Below, one piece after another: positions 25,891 to 34,018 of a DNA stretch of 55,799 nucleotides (position 1 is the stretch's first letter; the number at the start of each line of letters is the position of its first letter). The notes beneath the pieces are model-generated. The model was given only the letters and a program-made list of their open reading frames with translations, ran no database searches and was not told the origin of the DNA. Source of the stretch: Bacteroidales bacterium UBA5287 (GTDB taxonomy: Bacteria > Bacteroidota > Bacteroidia > Bacteroidales > Dysgonomonadaceae); contig DHSL01000048.1 in NCBI GenBank assembly GCA_002411345.1, positions 1 through 55,799 of the forward strand, given 5' to 3'. The translations under genes and the position numbers were made by a program.

Positions 25891-27066
25891 TTATAAGCCT
25901 ATTTTCTTTGCGATTTCAGTAGGAACTGATTTTTTGTTTACTACTATTGTTAATGTTTTATATCTTACATATGGTTCTGATACATACCATAATCCATTAT
26001 ACGGACCTGCATTTCCCCATGAGTTTTTAACCATATAATATTTGTTACCGTTTTGATCTTTGGCAATACCATAAATCTGCATTCCATGATCATCTGTGGT
26101 TCCAAAATTATCGAATTCATTTTGGCGATCTTCTTGAGTAATAGTTTTTTCTTTTAAGATTTCAGTACCCAGTTTACCTCTAATTGCTGCAGTTTTCTCT
26201 CGTGAAGATAGTCCTATCCATTTTGCCTGATCACTTCCGGCATTTTCTGGTGCATTTTCATCGGGAACAATACCAATTCCTGAGCTATTAAAACCTGGTT
26301 CACTAACATCAGATGCCCAAGCGATTGTATATCCATTCATTATAGCATTATCTATTGTTGCAATAAGCTCATCTAATTTTAGATTGTAAGAATTTGCCCA
26401 ACGCCAATTATCGGGTACTTCAATTGGGAAAGCAGTATAAAAAGGATGATGCGTAAAAGAAGTAAGCGAAATGTAATCAGAGCTTTTCAATCCCAATGTT
26501 TCTGCAAAACTTTTAGGAGTATACTGTTTTCCATTATAAGTAAAAGTTTGTGGAACGTCTCCAAGGTAAGCATCTAAAATACCTTCTATTCCTTTATTCC
26601 ATACAGGTGTCAGTGTATTTTTTCCTTCTAATGATTTCATATAACCACTTAATATTGCGTCCATTTCGCCATGATTATGAGTTGGACTTCCATAGTTTAA
26701 ACCGGGATATGCCTCATCAGGAATAATTCCATATTCGTCAATTGTCTCAACCACATCGGCAAACGAACCTCCGGCTGCAAAATTCAAATTACCATGTAAG
26801 CGAGCAGTTTTGTTTGCTTTATCAATATAATTACGTCGTACAATGTACATTTCGGACAAATCGTATGTACCTTTTCCCATGCGCAACAATTCTGATTCCA
26901 AAAAACCAACACCTGAGAAACTCCAACAAGTGCCAGAACTTGACTGATTTTTAACTGATGTTATCGGATTTTCTTTTACAATCGAAAATGTATAAACTGA
27001 TTTCTCTTGTGCTTGTAAGCTAACAACCAATGCCAAAACGGCAATTACTATTGATATTCTATTCAT
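25891..27066 (-). CDS. secreted C1-family cysteine peptidase (bleomycin hydrolase/aminopeptidase C type)
   Basis: This 391-residue protein has a signal peptide (NRISIVIAVLALVVSLQAQ) and a papain-fold domain of the C1B subfamily. The active-site Cys lies in SSSGTCWSFSG, the catalytic His in DDHGMQIYG, and the Asn in MVKNSWG. Cytoplasmic C1B enzymes are aminopeptidases, but the signal peptide here predicts a periplasmic or exported enzyme. That form is common in Bacteroidota and likely trims peptides used as nutrients. It has its own -7 box and is followed closely by murF. Confidence 0.93.
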   Translation of the reverse strand: MNRISIVIAVLALVVSLQAQEKSVYTFSIVKENPITSVKNQSSSGTCWSFSGVGFLESELLRMGKGTYDLSEMYIVRRNYIDKANKTARLHGNLNFAAGGSFADVVETIDEYGIIPDEAYPGLNYGSPTHNHGEMDAILSGYMKSLEGKNTLTPVWNKGIEGILDAYLGDVPQTFTYNGKQYTPKSFAETLGLKSSDYISLTSFTHHPFYTAFPIEVPDNWRWANSYNLKLDELIATIDNAIMNGYTIAWASDVSEPGFNSSGIGIVPDENAPENAGSDQAKWIGLSSREKTAAIRGKLGTEILKEKTITQEDRQNEFDNFGTTDDHGMQIYGIAKDQNGNKYYMVKNSWGNAGPYNGLWYVSEPYVRYKTLTIVVNKKSVPTEIAKKIGL

Positions 27067-27127
27067 TCTTAAATAATAATTATTATGATACTCAATTATT
27101 TTATGTCATTTATAAAGACTATATTCA

Positions 27128-27135
27128 CAAAGTTA
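27128..27135 (-). promoter_or_regulatory. -7 promoter element for the C1 peptidase-murF transcript
   Basis: Minus-strand TAACTTTG matches TAnnTTTG, 61 nt before the peptidase ATG. Confidence 0.4.
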
Positions 27136-27343
27136 ACGTAAAAAGCAATAAAAATTGGTGCTTTTTGTATGAATAAATATATAAAAAAACAAAAAGTGTA
27201 TTTTGAACAAAGAAATTCATTAATCGGTGAATTCGATATAAAGAAATCCCTAATTTCTTTTTTATACCTCATTGCGCAGATTTGAAAATTATGCAGTATA
27301 TTTACATTCAAATTAGAATAACAATTATAGTAATTATTTAACT

Positions 27344-27814
27344 ATGGATGATCTCAAACCCAAAAGAAAGAAAAAAAGTAAAAAAGGACTTGTGCTGTTC
27401 GTTTTCATTTTGATTGCAGCATTGGGTATTTTCTTTTACTGGAAATATTATTTTGTTTTAGGTGAGGGCGTTAAAGCAGGGGAACTAAATCAAATTGTTT
27501 ACAAAGGAACGTTCTACAAAACTTACGAAGGTAAATTAATACAACCCGGATTAAGGGCTGATAAACCAGGCGGAATACAATCTAATCAGTTTGAATTTTC
27601 TGTGGTCGATATAGAAATTGCTGATAGTTTGATGAAAGAAAGTGGCAAAAATGTGCAGCTTCACTATAAAGAATACAATGGCGCACTTCCTTGGCGTGGT
27701 CACACCAGATATGTGGTTGACAGTATTATATCGATACAGCAAAACTATCCTCAACAAGGATTTTTTGACCAACAAACACAGGAGGTATTACCCTATTTTT
27801 TGGAGAACACCTGA
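27344..27814 (+). CDS. hypothetical membrane-anchored protein
   Basis: This 156-residue protein has a strongly basic N-terminus (KPKRKKKSKK), one membrane helix (about 14-34, LVLFVFILIAALGIFFYW) and a soluble domain predicted outside the cytoplasm. The soluble part contains GELNQIVYKGTFYKTYEGKL and SIQSNQFEFSV-like beta-rich sequence (about 47-95) and HYKEYNGALPWRGHTRYVVD (about 105-125). I recognise the pattern as a small conserved Bacteroidota protein but know no function. Its stop codon overlaps the start of the RNase H gene (TGATG), so translation of the two is probably coupled. A link between them is inference from this overlap only. Confidence 0.78.
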   Translation: MDDLKPKRKKKSKKGLVLFVFILIAALGIFFYWKYYFVLGEGVKAGELNQIVYKGTFYKTYEGKLIQPGLRADKPGGIQSNQFEFSVVDIEIADSLMKESGKNVQLHYKEYNGALPWRGHTRYVVDSIISIQQNYPQQGFFDQQTQEVLPYFLENT

Positions 27815-28434
27815 TGTCTAAACAAAAATATTATGTAGTCTGGCAGGGATTAAAACCAGGAATTTATACTTCGTGGGAAGAATGTAAAATTCAGGTTACT
27901 GGTGTAGAAAATGCTCGTTATAAGTCTTTTATCTCTAAAGAAGAAGCTCAAAAAGCTTTTTCTGATAACCCATGGAAATATATAAAGAGAAAAGATAAAC
28001 CTGTTCGGAAATCGGTTGAGGTTGGAGACTATATTATTAACAGTCTTGCTGTCGATGCCGCATGTAGTGGTAATCCCGGAAAAATGGAATATAGAGGTGT
28101 GTTAGTTGAAACCCACGAGGAGATTTTTCATATTGGCCCATTGGATGATGGAACAAATAATATTGGGGAATTTCTTGCTATTGTTCATGGTTTGGCATTT
28201 TTAAAACAAAAAAACAGTGATTTATCTATTTATTCAGATAGTGTTAATGCAATAAAATGGGTTAATAACAAGAAATGTAATACTAAGTTGAAACCGACAA
28301 ATAGAAATCAAGCTATTTTCGATTTAATTTCTCGCGCTGAACAGTGGCTCCAAACCAATCAATATGAAACATCCATTTTGAAATGGGAAACAGAACAGTG
28401 GGGAGAGATTCCTGCTGACTTTGGAAGAAAATAA
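27814..28434 (+). CDS. ribonuclease H with N-terminal viroplasmin domain
   Basis: This 206-residue enzyme should cleave the RNA strand of RNA-DNA hybrids. Residues about 4-48 form the hybrid-binding viroplasmin (RNase HI N-terminal) domain with YYVVWQGLKPGIYTSWEEC. Residues about 65-206 form an RNase H domain with the acidic residues Asp in LAVDAACSGNPG, Glu in NNIGEFLAI, Asp in IYSDSVNA and a last Asp in IPADFGRK. The first motif has DAACSGNPG in place of the usual DGSC/DGAC form. A GGAG lies 8 nt before the ATG inside the upstream gene, one of few Shine-Dalgarno-like sites here. The gene ends before a bidirectional terminator. Confidence 0.92.
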   Translation: MSKQKYYVVWQGLKPGIYTSWEECKIQVTGVENARYKSFISKEEAQKAFSDNPWKYIKRKDKPVRKSVEVGDYIINSLAVDAACSGNPGKMEYRGVLVETHEEIFHIGPLDDGTNNIGEFLAIVHGLAFLKQKNSDLSIYSDSVNAIKWVNNKKCNTKLKPTNRNQAIFDLISRAEQWLQTNQYETSILKWETEQWGEIPADFGRK

Positions 28435-28472
28435 GCAGGAAAAATACTAAGAATTATCACTATATAGATAAA

Positions 28473-28509
28473 AATCCCCAAATAGCTAAAAATAGTATTT
28501 GGGGATTAA
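28473..28509. terminator. bidirectional terminator between RNase H and tatD-like genes
   Basis: AATCCCCAAATA (28473-28484) pairs perfectly with TATTTGGGGATT (28496-28507) around an 11-nt loop. It lies in the 100-bp convergent gap and has A/T flanks on both sides. Confidence 0.85.
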
Positions 28510-28534
28510 TTTGTATTATTTTGTTAAGAATTAA

Positions 28535-29251
28535 TTATTCTTCATCTTCTTCAATTTCTTCTATAATATCTTCTGCGTCGGATTGTTTTGGTGGTTCCAA
28601 CGTTGGGAATACACGATAAACATTTTTAGCTATTTTTTGTGCAAAATCATCTAAATCCTCGTTAAGAGCCTGTGATACTTGATGATAAATTTCAGCAATA
28701 TCCATTTCTGTTTCATCAGTCTCACAGAATAATGATTCAATAGGTATTAGAGAAATTGATTCCATATTGAAGTGTTCTCCGATTGAAAAATTGAAGCCCT
28801 CTTTAATGAGTACTTCCGTTAGTTCTGGTTTTCCTCTATAACCATGAATAATCCATGGTTGATTTGGCTTCATCTCTTTTTTAATATGGCGAATCTCTTC
28901 CCATGCCTTAACGCAATGAATTATAAGCGGTTTCCTAAGTCTTTCCGAAAGAACAATATGTTGCATGAACAAGGGAATTTGAAAACTAAAATCAGGACCT
29001 TTCAACTTATCAAGACCCGTTTCACCGATAGCAACTATTCTGGGATCAGAAGCTATTTCTGTAAGATAAATCATCTGATCTTTACTGTCTTCGGCATACC
29101 ATGGATGAACGCCACAAGAAAAGCTATGACGTTGATGTGATTCTTTAGCTACTTCAAATTCAAGGGGATACACGTCGAGGATACACGAGTGATAAGGGTC
29201 ATCTGTGTCCTCTAAAAAAATCTGATGTGTGTGAATGTCGTATAATTCCAT
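28535..29251 (-). CDS. TatD-family metal-dependent hydrolase
   Basis: This 238-residue cytoplasmic protein has the TatD amidohydrolase layout: DIHTHQ near the start, CGVHPWYA, the GETGLDKLKG segment supplying a metal-binding Glu, PLIIHCVKAWEEI and IIHGYRGKPE, and CETDETEMDI near the end. Classic TatD proteins are 3'-5' DNA/RNA exonucleases of about 260 residues; this one is a little shorter and ends in an acidic tail (EDIIEEIEEDEE). Substrate is uncertain. It is the last gene of the leftward block, 9 bp after yidD, an order (rnpA-yidD-tatD) I know from other Bacteroidales. Confidence 0.88.
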   Translation of the reverse strand: MELYDIHTHQIFLEDTDDPYHSCILDVYPLEFEVAKESHQRHSFSCGVHPWYAEDSKDQMIYLTEIASDPRIVAIGETGLDKLKGPDFSFQIPLFMQHIVLSERLRKPLIIHCVKAWEEIRHIKKEMKPNQPWIIHGYRGKPELTEVLIKEGFNFSIGEHFNMESISLIPIESLFCETDETEMDIAEIYHQVSQALNEDLDDFAQKIAKNVYRVFPTLEPPKQSDAEDIIEEIEEDEE

Positions 29252-29260
29252 TTTCTTTTT

Positions 29261-29542
29261 TTAATCTGCTTCGGATGAATGCTTTTTTGCTTTTTGCTTA
29301 GGTTCTGGAACTGGATCGTAGCCTGAACCTCCCCAAGGATTACAACTAAGGATTCGTTTCGTTGCAAAAAATAATCCTTTTAATGGACCATGCTTTTTCA
29401 ATGCTTCAATCGCATATTGTGAGCAAGTAGGTGTATATCTGCAACTTGGCGGTGTAAGTGGAGAAATAACAGCACGATAAAAATACACTGGAACTAATAA
29501 AATCCAAGTAATAATATTTTTCAGAAATGTTAGAATCTTCAC
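29261..29542 (-). CDS. yidD: membrane protein insertion efficiency factor YidD
   Basis: This 93-residue membrane-associated protein assists YidC-mediated insertion. It shows the family core SPLTPPSCRYTPTCSQYA with conserved Cys, the EALKKHG segment and CNPWGGSGYDPVP, after an amphipathic or hydrophobic N-terminus (about 5-25). The start is GTG (29542) and overlaps the rnpA stop as GTGA, so the two are coupled. The gene has the usual position next to rnpA, though rpmH, yidC and dnaA are not here. Confidence 0.95.
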   Translation of the reverse strand: MKILTFLKNIITWILLVPVYFYRAVISPLTPPSCRYTPTCSQYAIEALKKHGPLKGLFFATKRILSCNPWGGSGYDPVPEPKQKAKKHSSEAD

Positions 29543-29943
29543 TCCTCTTTAGTCTTCAATTGAACAGCCAATTCATTTAGCACTTTACGCATACTTCTCT
29601 CAATTGTTTCATAATCCGTTAAATCATCTTTTACGTATACAAAAGCAATGTTTATCTGTTTCTCAGAGCACAACAAATCATTTACTATAGTGTTCTTATT
29701 CAGCCGATAAGCCTCACGAATTAGACGTTTAATCTTATTTCGTTTAAATGCTAATTTCAACCTTTTCTTTGGAACACTTATTAAAATTGACGCAGGGTAT
29801 TCCGAGTCACTTTCACATTCAATATATACAATTTTCAACGGATATTTAAGAAAGGACTTACCATTAGTAAATAGGTTGTCTATTTTATTTTTTCCGGTAA
29901 TACGTTCTTTTTTTGTAAGCGTAAAATGAAGTCCTTCTTCCAT
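29539..29943 (-). CDS. rnpA: ribonuclease P protein component
   Basis: This 134-residue basic protein binds the RNase P RNA and assists 5' maturation of tRNAs. It has the TLTKKERITGKNKI start typical of RnpA, followed by the RNR-like signature in LKLAFKRNKIKRLIREAYR. The ATG at 29943 is preferred over an upstream in-frame start at 29982, because the family begins near this point and a -7 box with start site near 29975 would leave the upstream one untranslated. A GGAGG lies 15 nt upstream of the ATG, too far for an ideal Shine-Dalgarno. It is cotranscribed with yidD and probably the TatD-like gene. Confidence 0.95.
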   Translation of the reverse strand: MEEGLHFTLTKKERITGKNKIDNLFTNGKSFLKYPLKIVYIECESDSEYPASILISVPKKRLKLAFKRNKIKRLIREAYRLNKNTIVNDLLCSEKQINIAFVYVKDDLTDYETIERSMRKVLNELAVQLKTKEE

Positions 29944-29979
29944 AATTAAACAGCATTTCCTCCGAAAGCAATTTAACGG

Positions 29980-29987
29980 CAAATATA
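29980..29987 (-). promoter_or_regulatory. -7 promoter element for rnpA-yidD
   Basis: Minus-strand TATATTTG followed by CC matches TAnnTTTG, 36 nt upstream of the rnpA ATG within the 123-bp hemD-rnpA gap. It suggests that rnpA is not only transcribed from the hemD side. Confidence 0.5.
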
Positions 29988-30066
29988 CATTGTTTTTGTC
30001 ATAAAAATTACGCTTTCAGGAAAGAAATTATAAAAAAATGATCTTAATTTATGTAAAGAGAATTAT

Positions 30067-30831
30067 TTAATCTGTTTGCTTATGATTTTCTTCAAGAAAA
30101 AGCTCTAGAGAGGCACTCATGGATGGGATACCCGGTTGAGGTGCGACACAATCCAAACGTAGATTTGCATCCTCAACAGCTTTTGCAGTTGCTGAACCAA
30201 AACAACCAATAGCTATATCTTCTTGTTTGAAATCAGGAAAATTCTTAAATAAAGACAAGACACCAAGAGGGCTAAAAAATATAAACATATCAGCGTCAAG
30301 CTTTTCTCCGTCTTCAAAATCGTTACTTACAGTACGATACATAACACTTTGGGTGAAATCTATTTTTTTTGATTTAAGAAAATTAGCTACCTCTTCGTTA
30401 TGATCTTCAGGTACAGGGAGAAGAAATTTTTCTTTGGAATGTTTTGATAATGCACTACTTAATCCATCAATCTTACCTGTTTGACTAAAAAATATCTTTC
30501 TTTTCCTATAAACAATATACTTTTGAAGATAAAGTGCTACTGTTTCTGAAACACAAAAATATTTCATAGCTTCAGGCATAACAATGCGCAATTCCTCACA
30601 TAATGAGAAGAATTTATCAATTGCTGTTCTCGCCGTAAAAACTATTGCTGTGAAATCAGCAATATTGATTCGTTGATGACGAAATTCTTTTACAGACAAT
30701 CGTTCGACCTTAATAAAAGGTCTAAATTGTAACTCCAAATTATATTTTTCCGCAATTTCAAAATACGGTGATTTTCCTGAACTTGGTTGGGGTTGTGATA
30801 TGAGAATCTTTTTTACTTTCCGCACCTTCAT
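30067..30831 (-). CDS. hemD: uroporphyrinogen-III synthase
   Basis: This 254-residue protein has the two-domain HemD layout: KKILISQPQP start, the segment ADFTAIVFTARTAIDKFF, then VSETVALYL, and the second domain with DADMFIFFSPLGVLSLF and IGCFGSATAKAVEDA. The enzyme closes the linear tetrapyrrole to uroporphyrinogen III on the path to haem and cobalamin. Family sequence conservation is low, so the call rests on these motif-like strings and on the Bacteroidales neighbourhood (DUF4271, rnpA). No other haem gene is in the window. It lies 27 bp downstream of the DUF4271 gene. Confidence 0.88.
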   Translation of the reverse strand: MKVRKVKKILISQPQPSSGKSPYFEIAEKYNLELQFRPFIKVERLSVKEFRHQRINIADFTAIVFTARTAIDKFFSLCEELRIVMPEAMKYFCVSETVALYLQKYIVYRKRKIFFSQTGKIDGLSSALSKHSKEKFLLPVPEDHNEEVANFLKSKKIDFTQSVMYRTVSNDFEDGEKLDADMFIFFSPLGVLSLFKNFPDFKQEDIAIGCFGSATAKAVEDANLRLDCVAPQPGIPSMSASLELFLEENHKQTD

Positions 30832-30858
30832 AAAACAATATACTGCCTTAAATAAAAA

Positions 30859-31704
30859 TTAAAATAAATTACCCACTTTTACAAGAATCATATAAGGGGC
30901 AATTTCAACGCCACAAAGGTACACAATAAAATAAAATAAACCTATTTTATATTTAACAAAAATGTTTAAAAGGGACGTTATAATTGTAAGCCTACTCAGG
31001 ACAAAAAGTATTAGAAAGATAATATATATAGCACTTCTAAATTCTGGCATAAATATAAAAAGAAGTACTGGAATAAACGCAATAACACCCATAATCTCTA
31101 GACTTATCAGATACCTTGAAATCCACATATTTACATCTTTTTCAAATAATGAATTACCTGTAACCTTGTATATGAGTAATTTTAGTGCAAGCCCTACTGA
31201 AAGTCCAATAAAAATACCGACTAAAATTAAAAGACGAATATAACTAGGAAACGATGAAACACCATAATCCCACATTACTACAAAAAGAATAATTGAAGTA
31301 AACAGTGTTGTTTGTAAAACAAGAAATAGCTTTCCCCAAACTTGTGAGGAAGTTATTTGTTGTTTGTGAATATTAATTTCTCTTCCACCAAAAGAGAAAA
31401 CATTCTTTATTGTACTTATAAAAGATGGTCCTTGATATCGTGCAATGATAGCAAAAAGAAAAAGACAAAAAAGTAAAACCAGAAAGAGTACACTTCTCTC
31501 AATTTGAGGAATTTTAAATGCTATTCCTTGCATCCCTTCTGATATTATATTTTTTACATTAAGACTCACATCTAAATCTTTAAATAGAATTCGATTTGAA
31601 TCTGTTGGAATAAACTCAAAATCATCAGAAAAGCCAATATTATTCGTATTCAATCGCTGTAAGATTGAATCATTTTTCAAAAAAAAAGTAACAGAATCAC
31701 CCAC
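30859..31704 (-). CDS. DUF4271 multi-pass membrane protein
   Basis: This 281-residue protein has a hydrophilic N-terminal stretch (about 1-68) and then about seven membrane helices (71-89, 113-132, 145-165, 190-215, 220-243 and two nearer the C-terminus). It matches the pattern of the DUF4271 family, found beside hemD in Bacteroidota; function is unknown. The only start that keeps the N-terminal DSVTFFLKNDS segment is a GTG at 31704; the next Met is about 56 residues in. A role in the envelope or in haem-related physiology is only suggested by context. Confidence 0.82.
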   Translation of the reverse strand: MGDSVTFFLKNDSILQRLNTNNIGFSDDFEFIPTDSNRILFKDLDVSLNVKNIISEGMQGIAFKIPQIERSVLFLVLLFCLFLFAIIARYQGPSFISTIKNVFSFGGREINIHKQQITSSQVWGKLFLVLQTTLFTSIILFVVMWDYGVSSFPSYIRLLILVGIFIGLSVGLALKLLIYKVTGNSLFEKDVNMWISRYLISLEIMGVIAFIPVLLFIFMPEFRSAIYIIFLILFVLSRLTIITSLLNIFVKYKIGLFYFIVYLCGVEIAPYMILVKVGNLF

Positions 31705-31739
31705 TTGTTACAAATTTTATATTTTATTGACTTGATAAA

Positions 31740-32357
31740 TTATTTATCAAGTTCATTTATTTTTACAATTGACAAATAATCCAAAGCTTCTTGAGGTGTT
31801 TGAACTACATACCATAAATCCTTATGATCAGCATTTAAAAAACTTTGCTCAATCATCCTGTTAAGCATCTCTAAAAGAGGATCATAGAATGATTTTATAT
31901 TAAGAAGAACTATAGGACCTTTATATATACCAAGCTGCTTCCAAGTTATTATTTCTGCAAGTTCTTCTAGCGTACCAATTCCACCTGGCAAAGCTATAAC
32001 AGCATTTGACAAACGCGCCATTTCAGCCTTTCGCTCATGTAAAGAACTAGTTATAATTACATTTGATAAAGCAGGATGACACCATCCTGCATCAACCATA
32101 AATTGAGGTATTACTCCTATGGCTTTCCCTCCGAATTTGATAACTGAATTGTTCAACTCGCCCATTAAACCAGCATTCCCTGCTCCAGTTATGCATGAGA
32201 TATTATTTTCGGCAAGTATTTTACCTAAATTGGATGCAGCATTAAAATAAACATCATCAATTTCAGAACTGGAAGCACAATAAACAACAATCCTTGTTTC
32301 TTCATTCTTTGAAGAATCAAGGATTGAATTATCATTGCTGTTATTTTTTATATGCAT
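31740..32357 (-). CDS. LOG/TIGR00730-family Rossmann-fold nucleoside monophosphate phosphoribohydrolase
   Basis: This 205-residue cytoplasmic protein carries the LOG signature PGGIGTLEELAEIITWKQLG and the N-terminal YCASSS and GAGNAGLMG loops. Family members cleave nucleoside 5'-monophosphates, including cytokinin ribotides, to base and ribose 5-phosphate. In bacteria they may serve nucleotide salvage or be called lysine-decarboxylase-like by old annotation. The ATG at 32357 is chosen: a TTG six codons upstream would lie at the transcription start of a good -7 box. Residues 1-25 are a polar extension (HIKNNSNDNSILDSSKNEE) not typical of the core. Confidence 0.9.
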   Translation of the reverse strand: MHIKNNSNDNSILDSSKNEETRIVVYCASSSEIDDVYFNAASNLGKILAENNISCITGAGNAGLMGELNNSVIKFGGKAIGVIPQFMVDAGWCHPALSNVIITSSLHERKAEMARLSNAVIALPGGIGTLEELAEIITWKQLGIYKGPIVLLNIKSFYDPLLEMLNRMIEQSFLNADHKDLWYVVQTPQEALDYLSIVKINELDK

Positions 32358-32377
32358 TGTCTTCTTTTTTAACAATG

Positions 32378-32385
32378 CAAAGATA
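32378..32385 (-). promoter_or_regulatory. -7 promoter element for the LOG-DUF4271-hemD transcript
   Basis: Minus-strand TATCTTTG followed by C is a perfect -7 box in the 32-bp gap between metK and the LOG gene, 20 nt before its ATG. The -33 region would lie within the end of metK. Confidence 0.5.
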
Positions 32386-32389
32386 CTTA

Positions 32390-33697
32390 TTAATTTATTC
32401 CGAAAACATCTTTTATCTTATCAACATAATCAAGTTTTTCCCAAGTGAAAAGTTCTACTTCAACCTTTTTGGGTTCAGAGTTATATCTTGATTCAAAAAC
32501 TTTTGTGATCTTTTCAGGTTCGCGACCCATATGACCATATGCTGCTGTTTCAAAATAAATTGGCATTCGAAGATTTAGTCGTTTTTCTATAGCCTTTGGA
32601 CGCATATCAAATAAAGTTTTTACCATTTCTGATATTTCTCCATCTGAAAGATTAAGATTACTCTTACCATAAGTATTCACATATATGCTCATAGGTTCCG
32701 CAATTCCAATAGCATAGGATACCTGAATTGTAACTTCTGGCGCAACTCCTGCTGCGACGAGATTTTTTGCAATATGTCGAGCAGCATATGCTGCAGAACG
32801 ATCAACTTTTGAGGGATCTTTTCCTGAGAAACATCCTCCACCATGTGAAGCTTTTCCTCCATACGTGTCCACTATAATTTTTCTACCAGTGAGTCCAGTA
32901 TCTCCTGTTGGTCCACCTATTACAAACTTTCCAGTCGGATTAACATAATATTTTATTTTGGAATCAAATAAAGAGTTTATGTCTTTACGATTTCTATATT
33001 TTTCACGAACTCGTGGAATAAGAATATTCACCACATCATCGTATATTTTATCCTGCATCGCTTTATCAGCCTTATCATGAGCCTCTTGAGTATCATTTTC
33101 AGATAAAATAAATTCATCATGTTGAGTAGAAACAACAATAGTATCAATTCTTACGGGTAATCCATTATTTGAATACTCTACCGTTACTTGAGACTTTGCA
33201 TCGGGACGTAAATATGGCATAAGGTGCAATTCATTTTTTCTTATATCAGCCAACTCACGTACTAATGCATGACTTAAATCTAGTGTCAAAGGAATATAAT
33301 TATCAGTTTCATTGGTAGCATAACCGAACATCATTCCTTGATCACCAGCACCTTGCTCCATGGGATCAATTTTATTATCAACACCACGATTGATATCCAA
33401 AGACTGTTCATGAATTGCAGAAATAACACCACAGGAATTTGCTTCAAATCCATAATCATTTTTAGTGTACCCAATCTTAGCAATAACATTACGTGCCACT
33501 TCAGCGATATCAATGTATGCATGAGATTTTACTTCTCCTGCCAGTACGACCTGTCCGGTAGTTACCAACGTTTCGCAAGCAACTTTAGAATTTTCATCAT
33601 AAGCTAAAAACTCATCAAGCAAAGCATCCGATATTTGATCGGCTACTTTATCGGGGTGTCCTTCTGACACCGATTCGGAAGTAAATAAATAGTTCAT
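32390..33697 (-). CDS. metK: S-adenosylmethionine synthetase
   Basis: This 435-residue cytoplasmic enzyme makes S-adenosylmethionine from methionine and ATP. It shows SESVSEGHPDKVADQISDA with the catalytic His and metal Asp at the N-terminus, the GAGDQGMMFGYA signature near 117, and GGGCFSGKDPSKVDRSAAY in the C-terminal part. It is about 40 residues longer than E. coli MetK, as in other Bacteroidota. Its leader carries a SAM-II-like riboswitch, giving feedback control by the product. The LOG gene follows within 32 bp. Confidence 0.98.
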   Translation of the reverse strand: MNYLFTSESVSEGHPDKVADQISDALLDEFLAYDENSKVACETLVTTGQVVLAGEVKSHAYIDIAEVARNVIAKIGYTKNDYGFEANSCGVISAIHEQSLDINRGVDNKIDPMEQGAGDQGMMFGYATNETDNYIPLTLDLSHALVRELADIRKNELHLMPYLRPDAKSQVTVEYSNNGLPVRIDTIVVSTQHDEFILSENDTQEAHDKADKAMQDKIYDDVVNILIPRVREKYRNRKDINSLFDSKIKYYVNPTGKFVIGGPTGDTGLTGRKIIVDTYGGKASHGGGCFSGKDPSKVDRSAAYAARHIAKNLVAAGVAPEVTIQVSYAIGIAEPMSIYVNTYGKSNLNLSDGEISEMVKTLFDMRPKAIEKRLNLRMPIYFETAAYGHMGREPEKITKVFESRYNSEPKKVEVELFTWEKLDYVDKIKDVFGIN

Positions 33698-33772
33698 TTG
33701 CGTTACTTTAATTTATTATTAAATAACGGATAAAAATAGAACTGCAAAACAAAGGAAAATATAAAAATGCAA

Positions 33773-33826
33773 AGGATTCTTTTAGCATTTTTTTTTGTGG
33801 TTGCAAGCAGCTCAAATCTATCCACA
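33773..33826 (-). ncRNA. SAM-II (SAM-alpha) riboswitch-like element in the metK leader
   Basis: On the minus strand TGTGG (33822-33826) pairs with CCACA (33796-33800) as stem P1. The enclosed loop reads ATAGATTTGAGCTGCTTGCAA, and downstream comes TGCTAAAAG (GCTAAA at 33781-33786). The order GATTTG, CTTGCAA, CCAC, A-rich linker, GCTAAA is that of the SAM-II pseudoknot consensus, and loop GCA can pair with TGC before TAAA to give P2. It sits at the extreme 5' end of the metK transcript, starting about 10 nt after the predicted transcription start. It should turn metK off when SAM is abundant. It was recognised by eye without a covariance search. Confidence 0.8.
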
Positions 33827-33841
33827 TTGTTTAAGTTGGCA

Positions 33842-33872
33842 CAAAAATACAAATAAGATATTAATTATTAAA
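33842..33872 (-). promoter_or_regulatory. promoter of metK upstream of the riboswitch
   Basis: Minus-strand TATTTTTG (33842-33849) matches the -7 consensus, with TTTA (33869-33872) 19 nt upstream as the -33 element. Transcription would start near 33836, just before P1 of the riboswitch, which independently supports both calls. Confidence 0.6.
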
Positions 33873-33985
33873 ACCTGGAATGTTAAATTATACAATATAA
33901 CTGTTGGATGCATACAATTTAAGACACATACTTTAATCATCAGATATTGCAACAATTATTATTATAATTAATTACACAAAATGAC

Positions 33986-33993
33986 TATATTTG
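33986..33993 (+). promoter_or_regulatory. -7 promoter element for the amidase gene
   Basis: TATATTTG matches TAnnTTTG and ends 25 nt before the ATG at 34019. No -33 partner is evident. Confidence 0.5.
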
Positions 33994-34018
33994 TATTACA
34001 AACACTTATGAAACAATA

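Larger units (their letters stand above)
33698..34018. other. 321-bp divergent region with metK and amidase control elements
   Basis: The left part is the metK leader with a SAM-II-like riboswitch and its promoter (listed separately). The right part holds the amidase promoter. Between them (about 33873-33985) I see only AT-rich sequence. Confidence 0.6.

Noticed and set aside
28535..33697. Replication-origin neighbourhood suggested by rnpA-yidD
   Set aside because: dnaA, rpmH, yidC, dnaN and DnaA boxes are absent, and in Bacteroidales rnpA-yidD commonly sits beside hemD away from the origin.
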